Below, piece after piece: positions 46,579 to 54,674 of a stretch of 60,281 bases of DNA. This DNA is from an uncultured Neptuniibacter sp. Lineage in GTDB: Bacteria; Pseudomonadota; Gammaproteobacteria; Pseudomonadales; Balneatricaceae. The notes below the pieces were generated by a model, which had not been told where the DNA came from, ran no database searches, and saw nothing but the letters and a program-made list of their open reading frames with translations. Position 1 is the stretch's first letter, and every line of letters starts with the position of its first letter. The position numbers were made by a program, and so were the translations under genes. Location: NCBI RefSeq assembly GCF_947498015.1, contig NZ_CANMIR010000017.1:1-60281 (forward strand). Reading direction: 5' to 3'.

Positions 46579-48066
46579 ATGGGACAAGAGATCAGTTCTC
46601 ATACATTTTCTGCGGAAGACTACGAGGCGTTCAAGCAGAGATTGATGGTTAATCTCGATGGCTTGAAAGCGATGCTGCAGCGTCCCGGTTTTGGTGTGGG
46701 TGATGCATCGATCGGAGCTGAATTGGAACTCTATCTGGTAGATCAACAAGCTCGTCCCCTACAGCTGAATCGTGAGGTGATCGCTCGTAGTGGCCATAAA
46801 CAACTGGCGCTCGAATTAAATCGTTTTAATCTCGAGTACAATCTGACCCCTGTTCCGGCTAAAGGCACTCCCTTCAGCCATCTGGAGCGGGAGATGCTGT
46901 TTGCGATCGATCACGTTAACCAGAAGTTGTTGCCAGAGCTGGGTAAAGCGCTGCCGATAGGTATTCTACCAACGCTTAAACGTTCAGATTTTGGGATTCA
47001 GGCGATGACCGATGAATCTCGCTTTTATGCCCTTTCTCAAGCGCTCCAAGCCCTTAGGGGGCGACTTTTTTGTGTCAAAATTGAGGGTGATCCACCCATC
47101 TCACTGCGTTCACGCGATGTTACCCTGGAGGGGGCAAACAGTTCGATGCAGGTCCATTTTCGTGTTAATCCAGAGCGTTTTGCCTGTACATTCAATGCAT
47201 TGCAGTTGGTTACCCCGGTCGTTGTTGCGTTGGCGGCCAATTCGCCTTTTATGATGGGGCACCAGTTGTGGCATGAAACCCGTATCCCTCTCTTTCGTCA
47301 GGCCATTGATGGTCGCTCCTATGAGGAGTGTGACCGTGGCGTACCCTCTCGGGTTGATTTTGGAAACGGCTGGGTAAGGGAGGGGGCTTACGAACTGTTT
47401 GCCGAGATGGTGCATCTGCATCAACCCATCATCCCTGTTTGTGGTAGTGAAGATGTCCTGTCGGTCATCAATAAAGGGGGAGTGGCTGGTCTGGATGAGT
47501 TGCGGATGCACTCGGGCACGGTTTGGCCCTGGAATCGAGCTGTTTATGATGAAAAAGAGGGTGGTCATCTGCGTATTGAGATGCGAGCGTTGCCCGCAGG
47601 GCCGACCCCCTCTGATATGGCAGCCAATGCCGCTTTTGCTCTGGGGGTTGCTAAAGGGCTTCAGGGTGAGATGGATACGATCATTCCTGCGATGCCGTTC
47701 AGTGTCTTGGTGAATAATTTTTATCAGGCTGCTGAAAAGGGGATGAAAGCGCTCCTGATGTGGCCGGTGTTAGAGAAAGCGGGTGGATTACAGAAACTCA
47801 GCATTACCGATGTGGCAACACTGTTGATGCCGGTTGCTGCAGATGGGCTTGAACAGTTAGGCGTAGATGCTGATGAAGCGGAGCATTATCTCGGTATTAT
47901 CAGGGGGCGTATTGAAAGTGGTATCACCGGCGCTGTATGGCAGCGTCGTGAATATCAGCGCCTGAAAAGGAGAATGAGTGAATCGCAAGCGTTGATGCAG
48001 ATGGTGCAGAACTATATGGATCACTCAGCGGATAATATTCCGGTTTCAACTTGGAATAAAAGGTAA
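46579..48066 (+). CDS. Glutamate-cysteine ligase-like (carboxylate-amine ligase) protein
   Basis: A 495-residue protein related to the GCS2/carboxylate-amine ligase superfamily, which joins a carboxylate to an amine using ATP. Seen are the ATP/metal segment IGAELELYLVD (about 44-54), NLEYNLTPVP, the conserved LEGANSSMQVHFRV and LAANSPFMMGHQLWHETRIPLFRQ-type core, and LRIEMRALPAGPTPSDMAANAAF near residue 330-355. It is not the classical GshA or plant-type GshA by sequence feel. The two substrates are unknown. It is 14 bases before an aspartoacylase-family gene, so the two probably act in one small pathway that uses or makes an amide-linked compound. Confidence 0.78.
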   Translation: MGQEISSHTFSAEDYEAFKQRLMVNLDGLKAMLQRPGFGVGDASIGAELELYLVDQQARPLQLNREVIARSGHKQLALELNRFNLEYNLTPVPAKGTPFSHLEREMLFAIDHVNQKLLPELGKALPIGILPTLKRSDFGIQAMTDESRFYALSQALQALRGRLFCVKIEGDPPISLRSRDVTLEGANSSMQVHFRVNPERFACTFNALQLVTPVVVALAANSPFMMGHQLWHETRIPLFRQAIDGRSYEECDRGVPSRVDFGNGWVREGAYELFAEMVHLHQPIIPVCGSEDVLSVINKGGVAGLDELRMHSGTVWPWNRAVYDEKEGGHLRIEMRALPAGPTPSDMAANAAFALGVAKGLQGEMDTIIPAMPFSVLVNNFYQAAEKGMKALLMWPVLEKAGGLQKLSITDVATLLMPVAADGLEQLGVDADEAEHYLGIIRGRIESGITGAVWQRREYQRLKRRMSESQALMQMVQNYMDHSADNIPVSTWNKR

Positions 48067-48080
48067 GAGAGCCGTAACGG

Positions 48081-49109
48081 ATGAAAAAATTATTTAATCC
48101 AACCGCTGCCGAGTTGAAGAATACTCCCGAGGCTTTTTTACGGGAGATCTCCGAAGCGGTGATGATCTTTATTGAGGGCGAATCAACTGACCGGACCCGA
48201 GGGTTGGTCACACTTCTGCATGGCAATGAGCCCTCAGGCTTGCTGGCGTTACATAAGTGGCTCCTGCGTGCGGAGAAGCCGCTCTGCAATCTGATCTGTT
48301 TTATCCCCTCTGTACCCGCCGCAATTTTGGAGCCGATGTTTCGCAATCGGGTTTATCCTGGCCAGAGAGATATGAATCGCTGTTTCTTTCCTCCTTATGA
48401 TGATCTGCCAGGGGCTCTTGCCGAGGAGATACTTGAGCTGTTTGAAGAGTATAAGCCCGAGTGTATTCTCGATATTCATAACACATCGGGTCATAGTCCT
48501 GATTTTGGGGTTGTCACCTATGAGAGCCGTGAACATGAAGCGCTGGTATCGCTGTTCTGTGACCGCATGGTGGTGACTGATCTGCGTTTAGGCGCGTTGA
48601 TGGAGAGAAGTGTCAGACGTTGCCCGGTTGTGACGATCGAATGCGGTGGTGTGGATGATGCCGGTTCAGCCGCTGTAGCCTGGAATGGGTTACAGAAGTA
48701 CTTTTATCAGGAGGATGTGATGACTCTGGAACACGGTCATCATATGGATCTCTATCGGCACCCTGTTCGCCTGGAGTTAAAACCCAAAACCGTCATCGCT
48801 TATGCAGACAGTTATGTGATTGGTACCGATATTACGGTACCGACGACACTGGACCGGTGTAATTTTGGGACGGTAGAGCGTGGTCAGTTGATCGGCTGGA
48901 TGGGTAGCCGAATGGGGCGGGATTGTTTGCGGGCACATGATGCGAATGGTGAAGATGTGTTTGAACGCTTCTTTGAACTCCGTGGTAACCAACTCATGAC
49001 GGCGCAGCCGCTTAAGCTCTTTATGATTACGACCCGACCCGATATAGCGATTGGGGATTGCCTGCTCTACGCTGCGGAGGAGAGGGAGCATCAAGTGGTT
49101 GATACCTGA
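48081..49109 (+). CDS. Succinylglutamate desuccinylase/aspartoacylase family protein
   Basis: A 342-residue zinc hydrolase of the AstE/AspA family, which removes acyl groups from N-acyl amino acids. Zinc ligands can be seen: His and Glu in LLHGNEPSG (about 41-49) and a His in ILDIHNTSGHSPDFG (about 133-147). The base Glu is in VVTIECGGVDDAG. The C-terminal beta domain follows (VRLELKPKTVIAYADSYVIG...). The ordinary arginine-succinyltransferase genes are absent, so it is not part of an ast operon here. Its partner is the upstream carboxylate-amine ligase, with only 14 bases between. Confidence 0.87.
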   Translation: MKKLFNPTAAELKNTPEAFLREISEAVMIFIEGESTDRTRGLVTLLHGNEPSGLLALHKWLLRAEKPLCNLICFIPSVPAAILEPMFRNRVYPGQRDMNRCFFPPYDDLPGALAEEILELFEEYKPECILDIHNTSGHSPDFGVVTYESREHEALVSLFCDRMVVTDLRLGALMERSVRRCPVVTIECGGVDDAGSAAVAWNGLQKYFYQEDVMTLEHGHHMDLYRHPVRLELKPKTVIAYADSYVIGTDITVPTTLDRCNFGTVERGQLIGWMGSRMGRDCLRAHDANGEDVFERFFELRGNQLMTAQPLKLFMITTRPDIAIGDCLLYAAEEREHQVVDT

Positions 49110-49167
49110 ATCTTTGAATTTGCAGTTATTTGCTATTACAAACCCAGATGGGTGATGCTAAAGTCGA

Positions 49168-51438
49168 ATGCTTAATAGATTGAGAGCAGAATTACAGCGG
49201 CTAAGATTGTTTGAACCGCTGTCATGGGTAAGCATTGTGATGTTCAGTTCGGTACTAAAACTTTTAACCCACAGACCCTTTGCGTTTTCAGTAACGGTCT
49301 TCTTCACGGTGCTGTTCCTATCTACCGTCTTTATCAGTCATGATTTCAATCGGATTCGGGAAAATATCAAACATCAGGCATTTGTTGATCTGCTGACTCT
49401 GGGGGCTCGTCTGGAGGGTGAAATTAATGCCCATCTGGTTGTTTTAAGGGGACTGAAAGCCGAGGTTGCGATTAACCCGGATATCACACAGTCTGAGTTC
49501 CAGCTGCTCGTAGATGAATTCCTACAGACTCAGTTAAGTATTCGCCACTTAGCCTTGGCGCCTGATCTCATAGTAACCAATATCCACCCCTCTGAAGGTA
49601 ATGGCAAAGCGCTCGGTCTGAACTACCGGGAACACCCCGATCAGTTAACTGCCGTACTCTCAGCAATAGAGCAGAAAGATATTGTACTGACAGGCCCGGT
49701 TGACCTGGTACAGGGCGGATCAGCTCTGATAGCGCGTATTCCAGTATTTATTGGAAAAGAGCGTGACCAGTTATGGGGAATTATTTCGGGCGTAATCGAT
49801 GATCAGAATCTATTTCAGCGTGCCGGAATAGATAAACGTCTCTGGGGGTTAGATATCGCAATACGGGGGCGCGATGGTTCCGGTCAGGAGGGAGCCGTCT
49901 TTTATGGGGATTCTAGTACATTCCACCCCGATGCAGTGACCGTTGATGTGGTGTTGCCGACGGGTAGGTGGCAGATGGCTGCCTATACAGATGGCGGATG
50001 GCAGGTGACTGGATCACAGGTGAAAACATACTGGTTGATAGCGTTGTTGATAAGTTTAGCAACGGCGATGGCTGCTTACCTGATTGCAAAAAACTACCGG
50101 GAGAAGCTAGAGGCGATTGAGACTGCCAATTACCGGGCGAATTATGATGTGTTGACTGGCTTGTCCAATCGTTACCATTTTAATCAACAATTGAAGCTGA
50201 TGATTCAGGAGCACCGGCGTCATCGCCAGATATTTGCGCTTTTTTTTATCGATCTGGATTATTTCAAAGAGGTGAACGATAACTGGGGTCACCCTGCGGG
50301 CGATACACTTTTGAAGCAGTTTGCAGGCCGAATGACAGGGATCGTGCGTAGCGATGATCTGGTAGCCCGTCTGGCGGGGGATGAATTTGTAATTGTGCTG
50401 AAAGACCTTGAATCAGCAACGCAGGCAGAGTTACTGGCAGAAAAGTTACAGCTGGAGTTGGGCGAGCCTTACTTTATTGATGGTCAGTATCTATCCGTTA
50501 CCCATAGTTTGGGGATCGCAATGTACCCGGATGATGGTGTGGATATGGAGCAGTTGCTTCAGAATGCTGATCGGGCGATGTATGAAGCTAAGCGCGCCGG
50601 TAAAAACCGTATCTTCTTCTTTAATGAGGGATTGAGCCAGGAGGTCAAACGCCATGTTCAGGTTCACAATGAGATCCTTGAAGGGATCAGGACAGGGCAG
50701 TTTGAGGTCTATCTGCAGCCGATAATGGAGCTGGGCTTGTTGAGTACGAACAAGTGCGAAGCGCTGGTTCGCTGGTTCCATCCGAAGAAGGGATTGGTCT
50801 CACCCGCGGAGTTTATTCCGATTGCTGAACAGACAGGTGCGATCAGAGCTCTGGGAGAATGGATTCTGGATGAGGTGGGCTTTCTCTCTGAACGGCTGAC
50901 TCAAGCCGGGCTGGATATTCAGATTTCGGTGAACCGTTCGGTGGCAGAGTTTTACCCTAAGGATGCGGCCCAACGCTGGATGGAGATCATCAGCAAACAT
51001 GAAGTGCCCTATGACAAAGTCGTGTTTGAGATTACAGAATCGCTGCTGATGGACGGTGGTGACAGTCAACTGGATAAGATCAACCGGCTACGTGATCAGG
51101 GGATCGCTTTCTCTATAGATGATTTTGGTACCGGTTACTCTGCTATCAATTACTTACGACACTACCCGGTTGATTACCTGAAAATTGATCGTAGTTTTGT
51201 GACCGATCTACTGGAAGATGAGCAGGACCGCACTCTGGTAGAGGTGATCATCAAAATGGGCCAGACCCTTGGAATCAAAGTCGTTGCAGAGGGGGTCGAG
51301 GATCAGGCACAGCTTGATGTATTAAAGGCGTTTGGTTGTGACTTTGTTCAAGGTTTTTATCTGGGTAAGCCGATGCCGTTTGATCAGTTCCTTGAGTTTT
51401 TGGAACAAGAACGTACCGTACTGCTTGCTGATAGTTAA
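49168..51438 (+). CDS. Membrane GGDEF-EAL cyclic-di-GMP protein with periplasmic sensor
   Basis: The 756-residue protein can both make and break cyclic-di-GMP. Order: a membrane helix (about 32-55), a periplasmic CHASE-type sensor (about 60-270), a second helix (about 282-302), GGDEF domain (about 320-480) with the active-site motif AGDEF (AGDEF-type sites are catalytic in known enzymes), then EAL domain (about 495-745) with CEALVRWF, DDFGTGYS and EITESLL all kept. Both domains look intact, so dual or switchable activity is possible. It stands alone. A role in motility versus surface life is the common theme for such proteins; the flagellar genes 27 kb away may be a target. Confidence 0.92.
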   Translation: MLNRLRAELQRLRLFEPLSWVSIVMFSSVLKLLTHRPFAFSVTVFFTVLFLSTVFISHDFNRIRENIKHQAFVDLLTLGARLEGEINAHLVVLRGLKAEVAINPDITQSEFQLLVDEFLQTQLSIRHLALAPDLIVTNIHPSEGNGKALGLNYREHPDQLTAVLSAIEQKDIVLTGPVDLVQGGSALIARIPVFIGKERDQLWGIISGVIDDQNLFQRAGIDKRLWGLDIAIRGRDGSGQEGAVFYGDSSTFHPDAVTVDVVLPTGRWQMAAYTDGGWQVTGSQVKTYWLIALLISLATAMAAYLIAKNYREKLEAIETANYRANYDVLTGLSNRYHFNQQLKLMIQEHRRHRQIFALFFIDLDYFKEVNDNWGHPAGDTLLKQFAGRMTGIVRSDDLVARLAGDEFVIVLKDLESATQAELLAEKLQLELGEPYFIDGQYLSVTHSLGIAMYPDDGVDMEQLLQNADRAMYEAKRAGKNRIFFFNEGLSQEVKRHVQVHNEILEGIRTGQFEVYLQPIMELGLLSTNKCEALVRWFHPKKGLVSPAEFIPIAEQTGAIRALGEWILDEVGFLSERLTQAGLDIQISVNRSVAEFYPKDAAQRWMEIISKHEVPYDKVVFEITESLLMDGGDSQLDKINRLRDQGIAFSIDDFGTGYSAINYLRHYPVDYLKIDRSFVTDLLEDEQDRTLVEVIIKMGQTLGIKVVAEGVEDQAQLDVLKAFGCDFVQGFYLGKPMPFDQFLEFLEQERTVLLADS

Positions 51439-51550
51439 TTTCTATTAATATTCTAAATTTATTTAATTTCATCAATTCTTCTCTGTTGCATATAGTGTTC
51501 TCAACGCGTGAGGCGATCACGGATACATAACGGCATAGAGGAATTGGATC

Positions 51551-52288
51551 ATGTTTCAGAATCGAGAAGGTCAGGCTGTCCCTCAGGTTACCTTTCACAC
51601 CCGTCAGGGAGATGAGTGGGTTGATGTTTCAACCGATGAGATTTTTCGCAATCGCAATGTCATAGTTTTTGCGCTGCCTGGTGCTTTTACACCCACCTGT
51701 TCCAGTACGCATCTGCCACGCTACAATGAACTGGCAGGTCTGTTTAGGCAGCAGGGCATCGATGAGATTATCTGTCTGTCGGTTAACGATACCTTTGTTA
51801 TGAATGCGTGGGCCAGTGATCAGAAGGCGGACAATATAACTTTTCTACCGGATGGTAATGGTGATTTTTCAGCAGCCATGGGGATGCTGGTTGATAAAGA
51901 TGAATTGGGGTTTGGTGAGCGTTCATGGCGCTACTCGATGCTGGTTCGAAATGGTGTTATCGACAAAATGTTTATCGAACCGGATCTGCCAGGCGACCCG
52001 TTTCAGGTGTCTGATGCCGATACTATGTTGAACTATATCAATCCGGAAGCTGAGCTGCCCAAGCGGATTACCATGTTGAGTAAAGCTGGTTGTGGGCACT
52101 GTGTTCGCGCAAAGCGAGCGTTGGAAGAGCAAGGCTATACATATGAGGAGATTCAGCTGGGAGATCAAGGTATTAGCTTTAGCTCTCTTCAAGCAGTCTC
52201 CGGTCAGGGGACAACGCCTCAAGTCTTTATTGAGGGGCAGTTGATCGGAGGGGCTGACCAGCTTGAAAATTGGTTAAGCAATCAGTAG
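51551..52288 (+). CDS. Peroxiredoxin-5/glutaredoxin fusion protein
   Basis: A 245-residue hybrid peroxidase that reduces hydrogen peroxide and alkyl peroxides with glutathione. The N-terminal Prx5 domain (about 1-160) has the peroxidatic Cys50 in PGAFTPTCSSTHLP. The C-terminal glutaredoxin domain (about 172-245) has CGHC (Cys181, Cys184) and TTPQVFI with GGADQL. This fusion is known in Haemophilus, Vibrio and related bacteria, where the glutaredoxin part recycles the peroxidase. It ends at a bidirectional terminator and is convergent with the CvfB-like gene. Confidence 0.94.
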   Translation: MFQNREGQAVPQVTFHTRQGDEWVDVSTDEIFRNRNVIVFALPGAFTPTCSSTHLPRYNELAGLFRQQGIDEIICLSVNDTFVMNAWASDQKADNITFLPDGNGDFSAAMGMLVDKDELGFGERSWRYSMLVRNGVIDKMFIEPDLPGDPFQVSDADTMLNYINPEAELPKRITMLSKAGCGHCVRAKRALEEQGYTYEEIQLGDQGISFSSLQAVSGQGTTPQVFIEGQLIGGADQLENWLSNQ

Positions 52289-52289
52289 G

Positions 52290-52317
52290 AAAAACGCACC
52301 GAAAGGTGCGTTTTTTT
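52290..52317. terminator. Bidirectional terminator after the Prx-Grx gene
   Basis: Eleven-base stem AAAAACGCACC / GGTGCGTTTTT with a GAAA tetraloop and a T-run to 52317; it also faces the convergent CvfB-like gene. Confidence 0.9.
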
Positions 52318-52322
52318 ATCTG

Positions 52323-53159
52323 TTAATCTTTAAGCCTTAACCCGCCAGGTTCGATGGTGATTTTGCCCTGTTTAAGTAGCGCACCGACTGCCATCTTAAA
52401 GGCTTTCTTACTGATGCCGAACAGTTGGAAAATGGTCTCCGGTGAAGACTTATCGTTCACGGTAATAAAACCATCCTGATCCTCCAGCATCGCCAGAATC
52501 TCCCCCGTTGTATCCACTACTTTGGCGTAACCCGGCTTTTGCATCGAGAGGTTTATCTTCCCATCAGGTCGAACCTCTTTGATATAACCCTTAAATTTCT
52601 GTCCAGGGTAGATCGTTTTTAGAACATCACTGCGGAAGATCATCCCCCAATGCTGATGGTTGATAATCGCTTTCTGACCCAGATCAGTACGGTTGGCGAT
52701 GACCAGTTGAACCTCCTCTCCCTCTTTGTAGAGTGGAGGGGTTGTATCGAGGAATTTATCGATCTTGGTGGAGGCGACAATTCGATTGGTATTCTTGTCG
52801 ATATAAAGGCGCACAAGATAACGCTTTCCAACCTCGACAGGGCGCTGTCGTTGTTCGCTGAAGGGCAGTAGTACATCTTTGGGTAGGCCCCAATCCATAA
52901 AGGCCCCTACATCATTTACAGCCGAGACCTTTAACATGGCAAATTCGCCAACAATGGCCGATGGCTTTTCCGTTGTTGCGATCAGGTAGTCGTCTGTATC
53001 GAGGTAGATAAAAACACGGATATGTTCTCCCACAGCAAGATTCTCAGGGCAGTAGCGTTTCGGCAGAAGAATCTCGCCCAGCTCACCGGCATCGAGGTAA
53101 ACGCCAAAATCTTTCTCTTTGATCACTTCAAGGGTGCTGTATTTGCCGATCTCGGCCAT
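52323..53159 (-). CDS. CvfB/YitL-like S1 RNA-binding protein
   Basis: A 278-residue cytoplasmic RNA-binding protein of the CvfB family, built of S1-like OB-fold domains and a C-terminal winged helix. The first S1-like segment is STLEVIKEKDFGVYLDAGELGEILLP, the second AMLKVSAVNDVGAFMDWGLPKDVLLPFSEQ, and the third contains GQKFKGYIKEVRPDGKINLSMQKPG. The C-terminus (SPETIFQLFGISKKAFKMAVGALLKQGKI) is the winged helix. CvfB in Staphylococcus affects virulence gene expression; the role in gammaproteobacteria is not settled to my knowledge. Confidence 0.9.
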   Translation of the reverse strand: MAEIGKYSTLEVIKEKDFGVYLDAGELGEILLPKRYCPENLAVGEHIRVFIYLDTDDYLIATTEKPSAIVGEFAMLKVSAVNDVGAFMDWGLPKDVLLPFSEQRQRPVEVGKRYLVRLYIDKNTNRIVASTKIDKFLDTTPPLYKEGEEVQLVIANRTDLGQKAIINHQHWGMIFRSDVLKTIYPGQKFKGYIKEVRPDGKINLSMQKPGYAKVVDTTGEILAMLEDQDGFITVNDKSSPETIFQLFGISKKAFKMAVGALLKQGKITIEPGGLRLKD

Positions 53160-53250
53160 GGAATAACCTTCAGGAGTTGGTGGAAAAACAATGGGTATAG
53201 CTGATTCAGCTATTATCCTAGTCCATAACTCAAGTTAAAAGCATTTAAAC

Positions 53251-53283
53251 AAAAAAAAGCCCATTCCGAAGGAGTGGGCTTTT
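53251..53283 (-). terminator. Terminator of the DUF1302-DUF1329 operon
   Basis: Read on the minus strand, GCCCACTCC and GGAATGGGC pair (one G-U) around TTC and are followed by eight Ts. It lies 23 bases after the DUF1329 stop. Confidence 0.85.
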
Positions 53284-53305
53284 GCGGATATAAGGTGGGT
53301 TGATA

Positions 53306-54649
53306 CTATTTACCCAGTCTGCGGATCGCCTGAGGGGTGAAATCTTTATGTTTAAAGCGTTTCGTAAAGTCGAAACCCTCACCCTCTTCATTGGTCAAAC
53401 TACCGACCAGATAGCGTCCAGACTGGAGATCATAGAGCGCCTCTGCAGTTAACCATGAGACATTGGCATCACGGTATTGAAACTGATGAGCCTCGCCGAC
53501 TCGCCAAAGCTCACCGCGACCATCATAGTGATCCACGACAGCGATCTGCCAGCTGTCCTCATCGATATAGAATGTACGTTTGGCGTAGATGTGGCGCTCT
53601 CCCTCTTTCAGGGTTGCTTCAACCTTCCATACGCGATGAAGCTCATAGCGCGTATGCTCTGGGTTGATATGGCCTGGGTGTAAAATATCAGAATACTTTA
53701 ACCCGCGATCCGCCAGTTTGTAGCTGTTGTAGGGGATGTATAGCTCCTGCTTGCCAACCAGGTTCCAGTCATAACGGTCAGGAGCACCGTTAAACAGGTC
53801 AAGGTTGTCGGTAGTACGTTGGCCGTCACTGGCGGTGCCCGGTGCATCATAGGCGATCTGCGGGGCCCTCCTGACTCGTCGCTGGCCAGCATTGTATGTC
53901 CAGGCCTGACGTGGTTGTTTCACCTGATTGAGGGTTTCATGCACAAGTAGTACGTTACCGGTCAGGCGGGAGGGTGCTTTTACCTGTTGCACAAAGTAGA
54001 AGAGAATATTGGCATCTTTCTTTGTATCTGCGCCGCCTTTTAAGGAGGTGGGCCAGGACATTTTTTCATTGATCTTAACCGCTGTGAAGTTGCCGTTAGC
54101 CTGGACCGGTACCTGAACAAAGGTGCGCTCCAGAGCTCCGCCGCGATAACGGGTCATATGATTCCAGATTACCTCCAGGCCATTGGCGGGAATTGGGAAT
54201 GGGATCGCTGTTGTAAAGTTCTCCACCCCGTTGCCACCATCGGTCAGAGTGGTTGATGTTGCGTTGGCTCTGGCCGCATCATAGACCTGTTGAGGAAGCG
54301 CCGTTGTTCGATGTGATGGGTAGACCGGGATCGAATATGTTTCCGGATATCGCTTCAACATCGCTAACTGCCCAGGGGTCAGATTCGCTTGATATTGCTC
54401 CGCATTCTGGGCCGTAATCGTGAAAAGCGGGGACTCGGCAGCAAAGGGGTTATTGTAGCGATCAGCGGATGTTTCCAGGCCACCGTCCCACTCGGGAATG
54501 GTGCCAGCAGCATTGCCAGCCTTCTCCGCACCGACAGGCGTCAGAGTTGTACCCAGTTTATCAGCGTTGCTTTCGCTGGTGGCTGCTGAAAGGGTTGTCG
54601 AAGCGATCAGTAGGGTTGTTCCCAGCAGCATTTTTCTTGAATTAAACAT
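53306..54649 (-). CDS. DUF1329 domain-containing periplasmic or outer-membrane protein
   Basis: A 447-residue DUF1329 protein. It has a Sec signal peptide (MFNSRKMLLGTTLLIASTTLSA, cleavage before ATSESNAD). The family opening TLTPVGAEKAGNAAGTIPEWDGGL, the segment YNAGQRRVRRAPQIAYD and the C-terminal GQRRVRR/YDGRGELWRVGEAHQFQ-type strands are present. I recall this family as having a LolB-like fold, suggesting binding of hydrophobic molecules at the outer membrane. It lies 25 bases after a DUF1302 gene on the same strand; the two families usually occur together. The start at 54649 is chosen because it begins the signal peptide and GGAG lies 6 bases upstream. Confidence 0.88.
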   Translation of the reverse strand: MFNSRKMLLGTTLLIASTTLSAATSESNADKLGTTLTPVGAEKAGNAAGTIPEWDGGLETSADRYNNPFAAESPLFTITAQNAEQYQANLTPGQLAMLKRYPETYSIPVYPSHRTTALPQQVYDAARANATSTTLTDGGNGVENFTTAIPFPIPANGLEVIWNHMTRYRGGALERTFVQVPVQANGNFTAVKINEKMSWPTSLKGGADTKKDANILFYFVQQVKAPSRLTGNVLLVHETLNQVKQPRQAWTYNAGQRRVRRAPQIAYDAPGTASDGQRTTDNLDLFNGAPDRYDWNLVGKQELYIPYNSYKLADRGLKYSDILHPGHINPEHTRYELHRVWKVEATLKEGERHIYAKRTFYIDEDSWQIAVVDHYDGRGELWRVGEAHQFQYRDANVSWLTAEALYDLQSGRYLVGSLTNEEGEGFDFTKRFKHKDFTPQAIRRLGK

Positions 54650-54674
54650 TGTTTTCTCCATCGGGCTGCTGCTC

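Noticed and set aside
50374..50394. Degenerate GGDEF site in the GGDEF-EAL protein
   Set aside because: The motif reads AGDEF. This variant is found in active diguanylate cyclases, so inactivity cannot be claimed.
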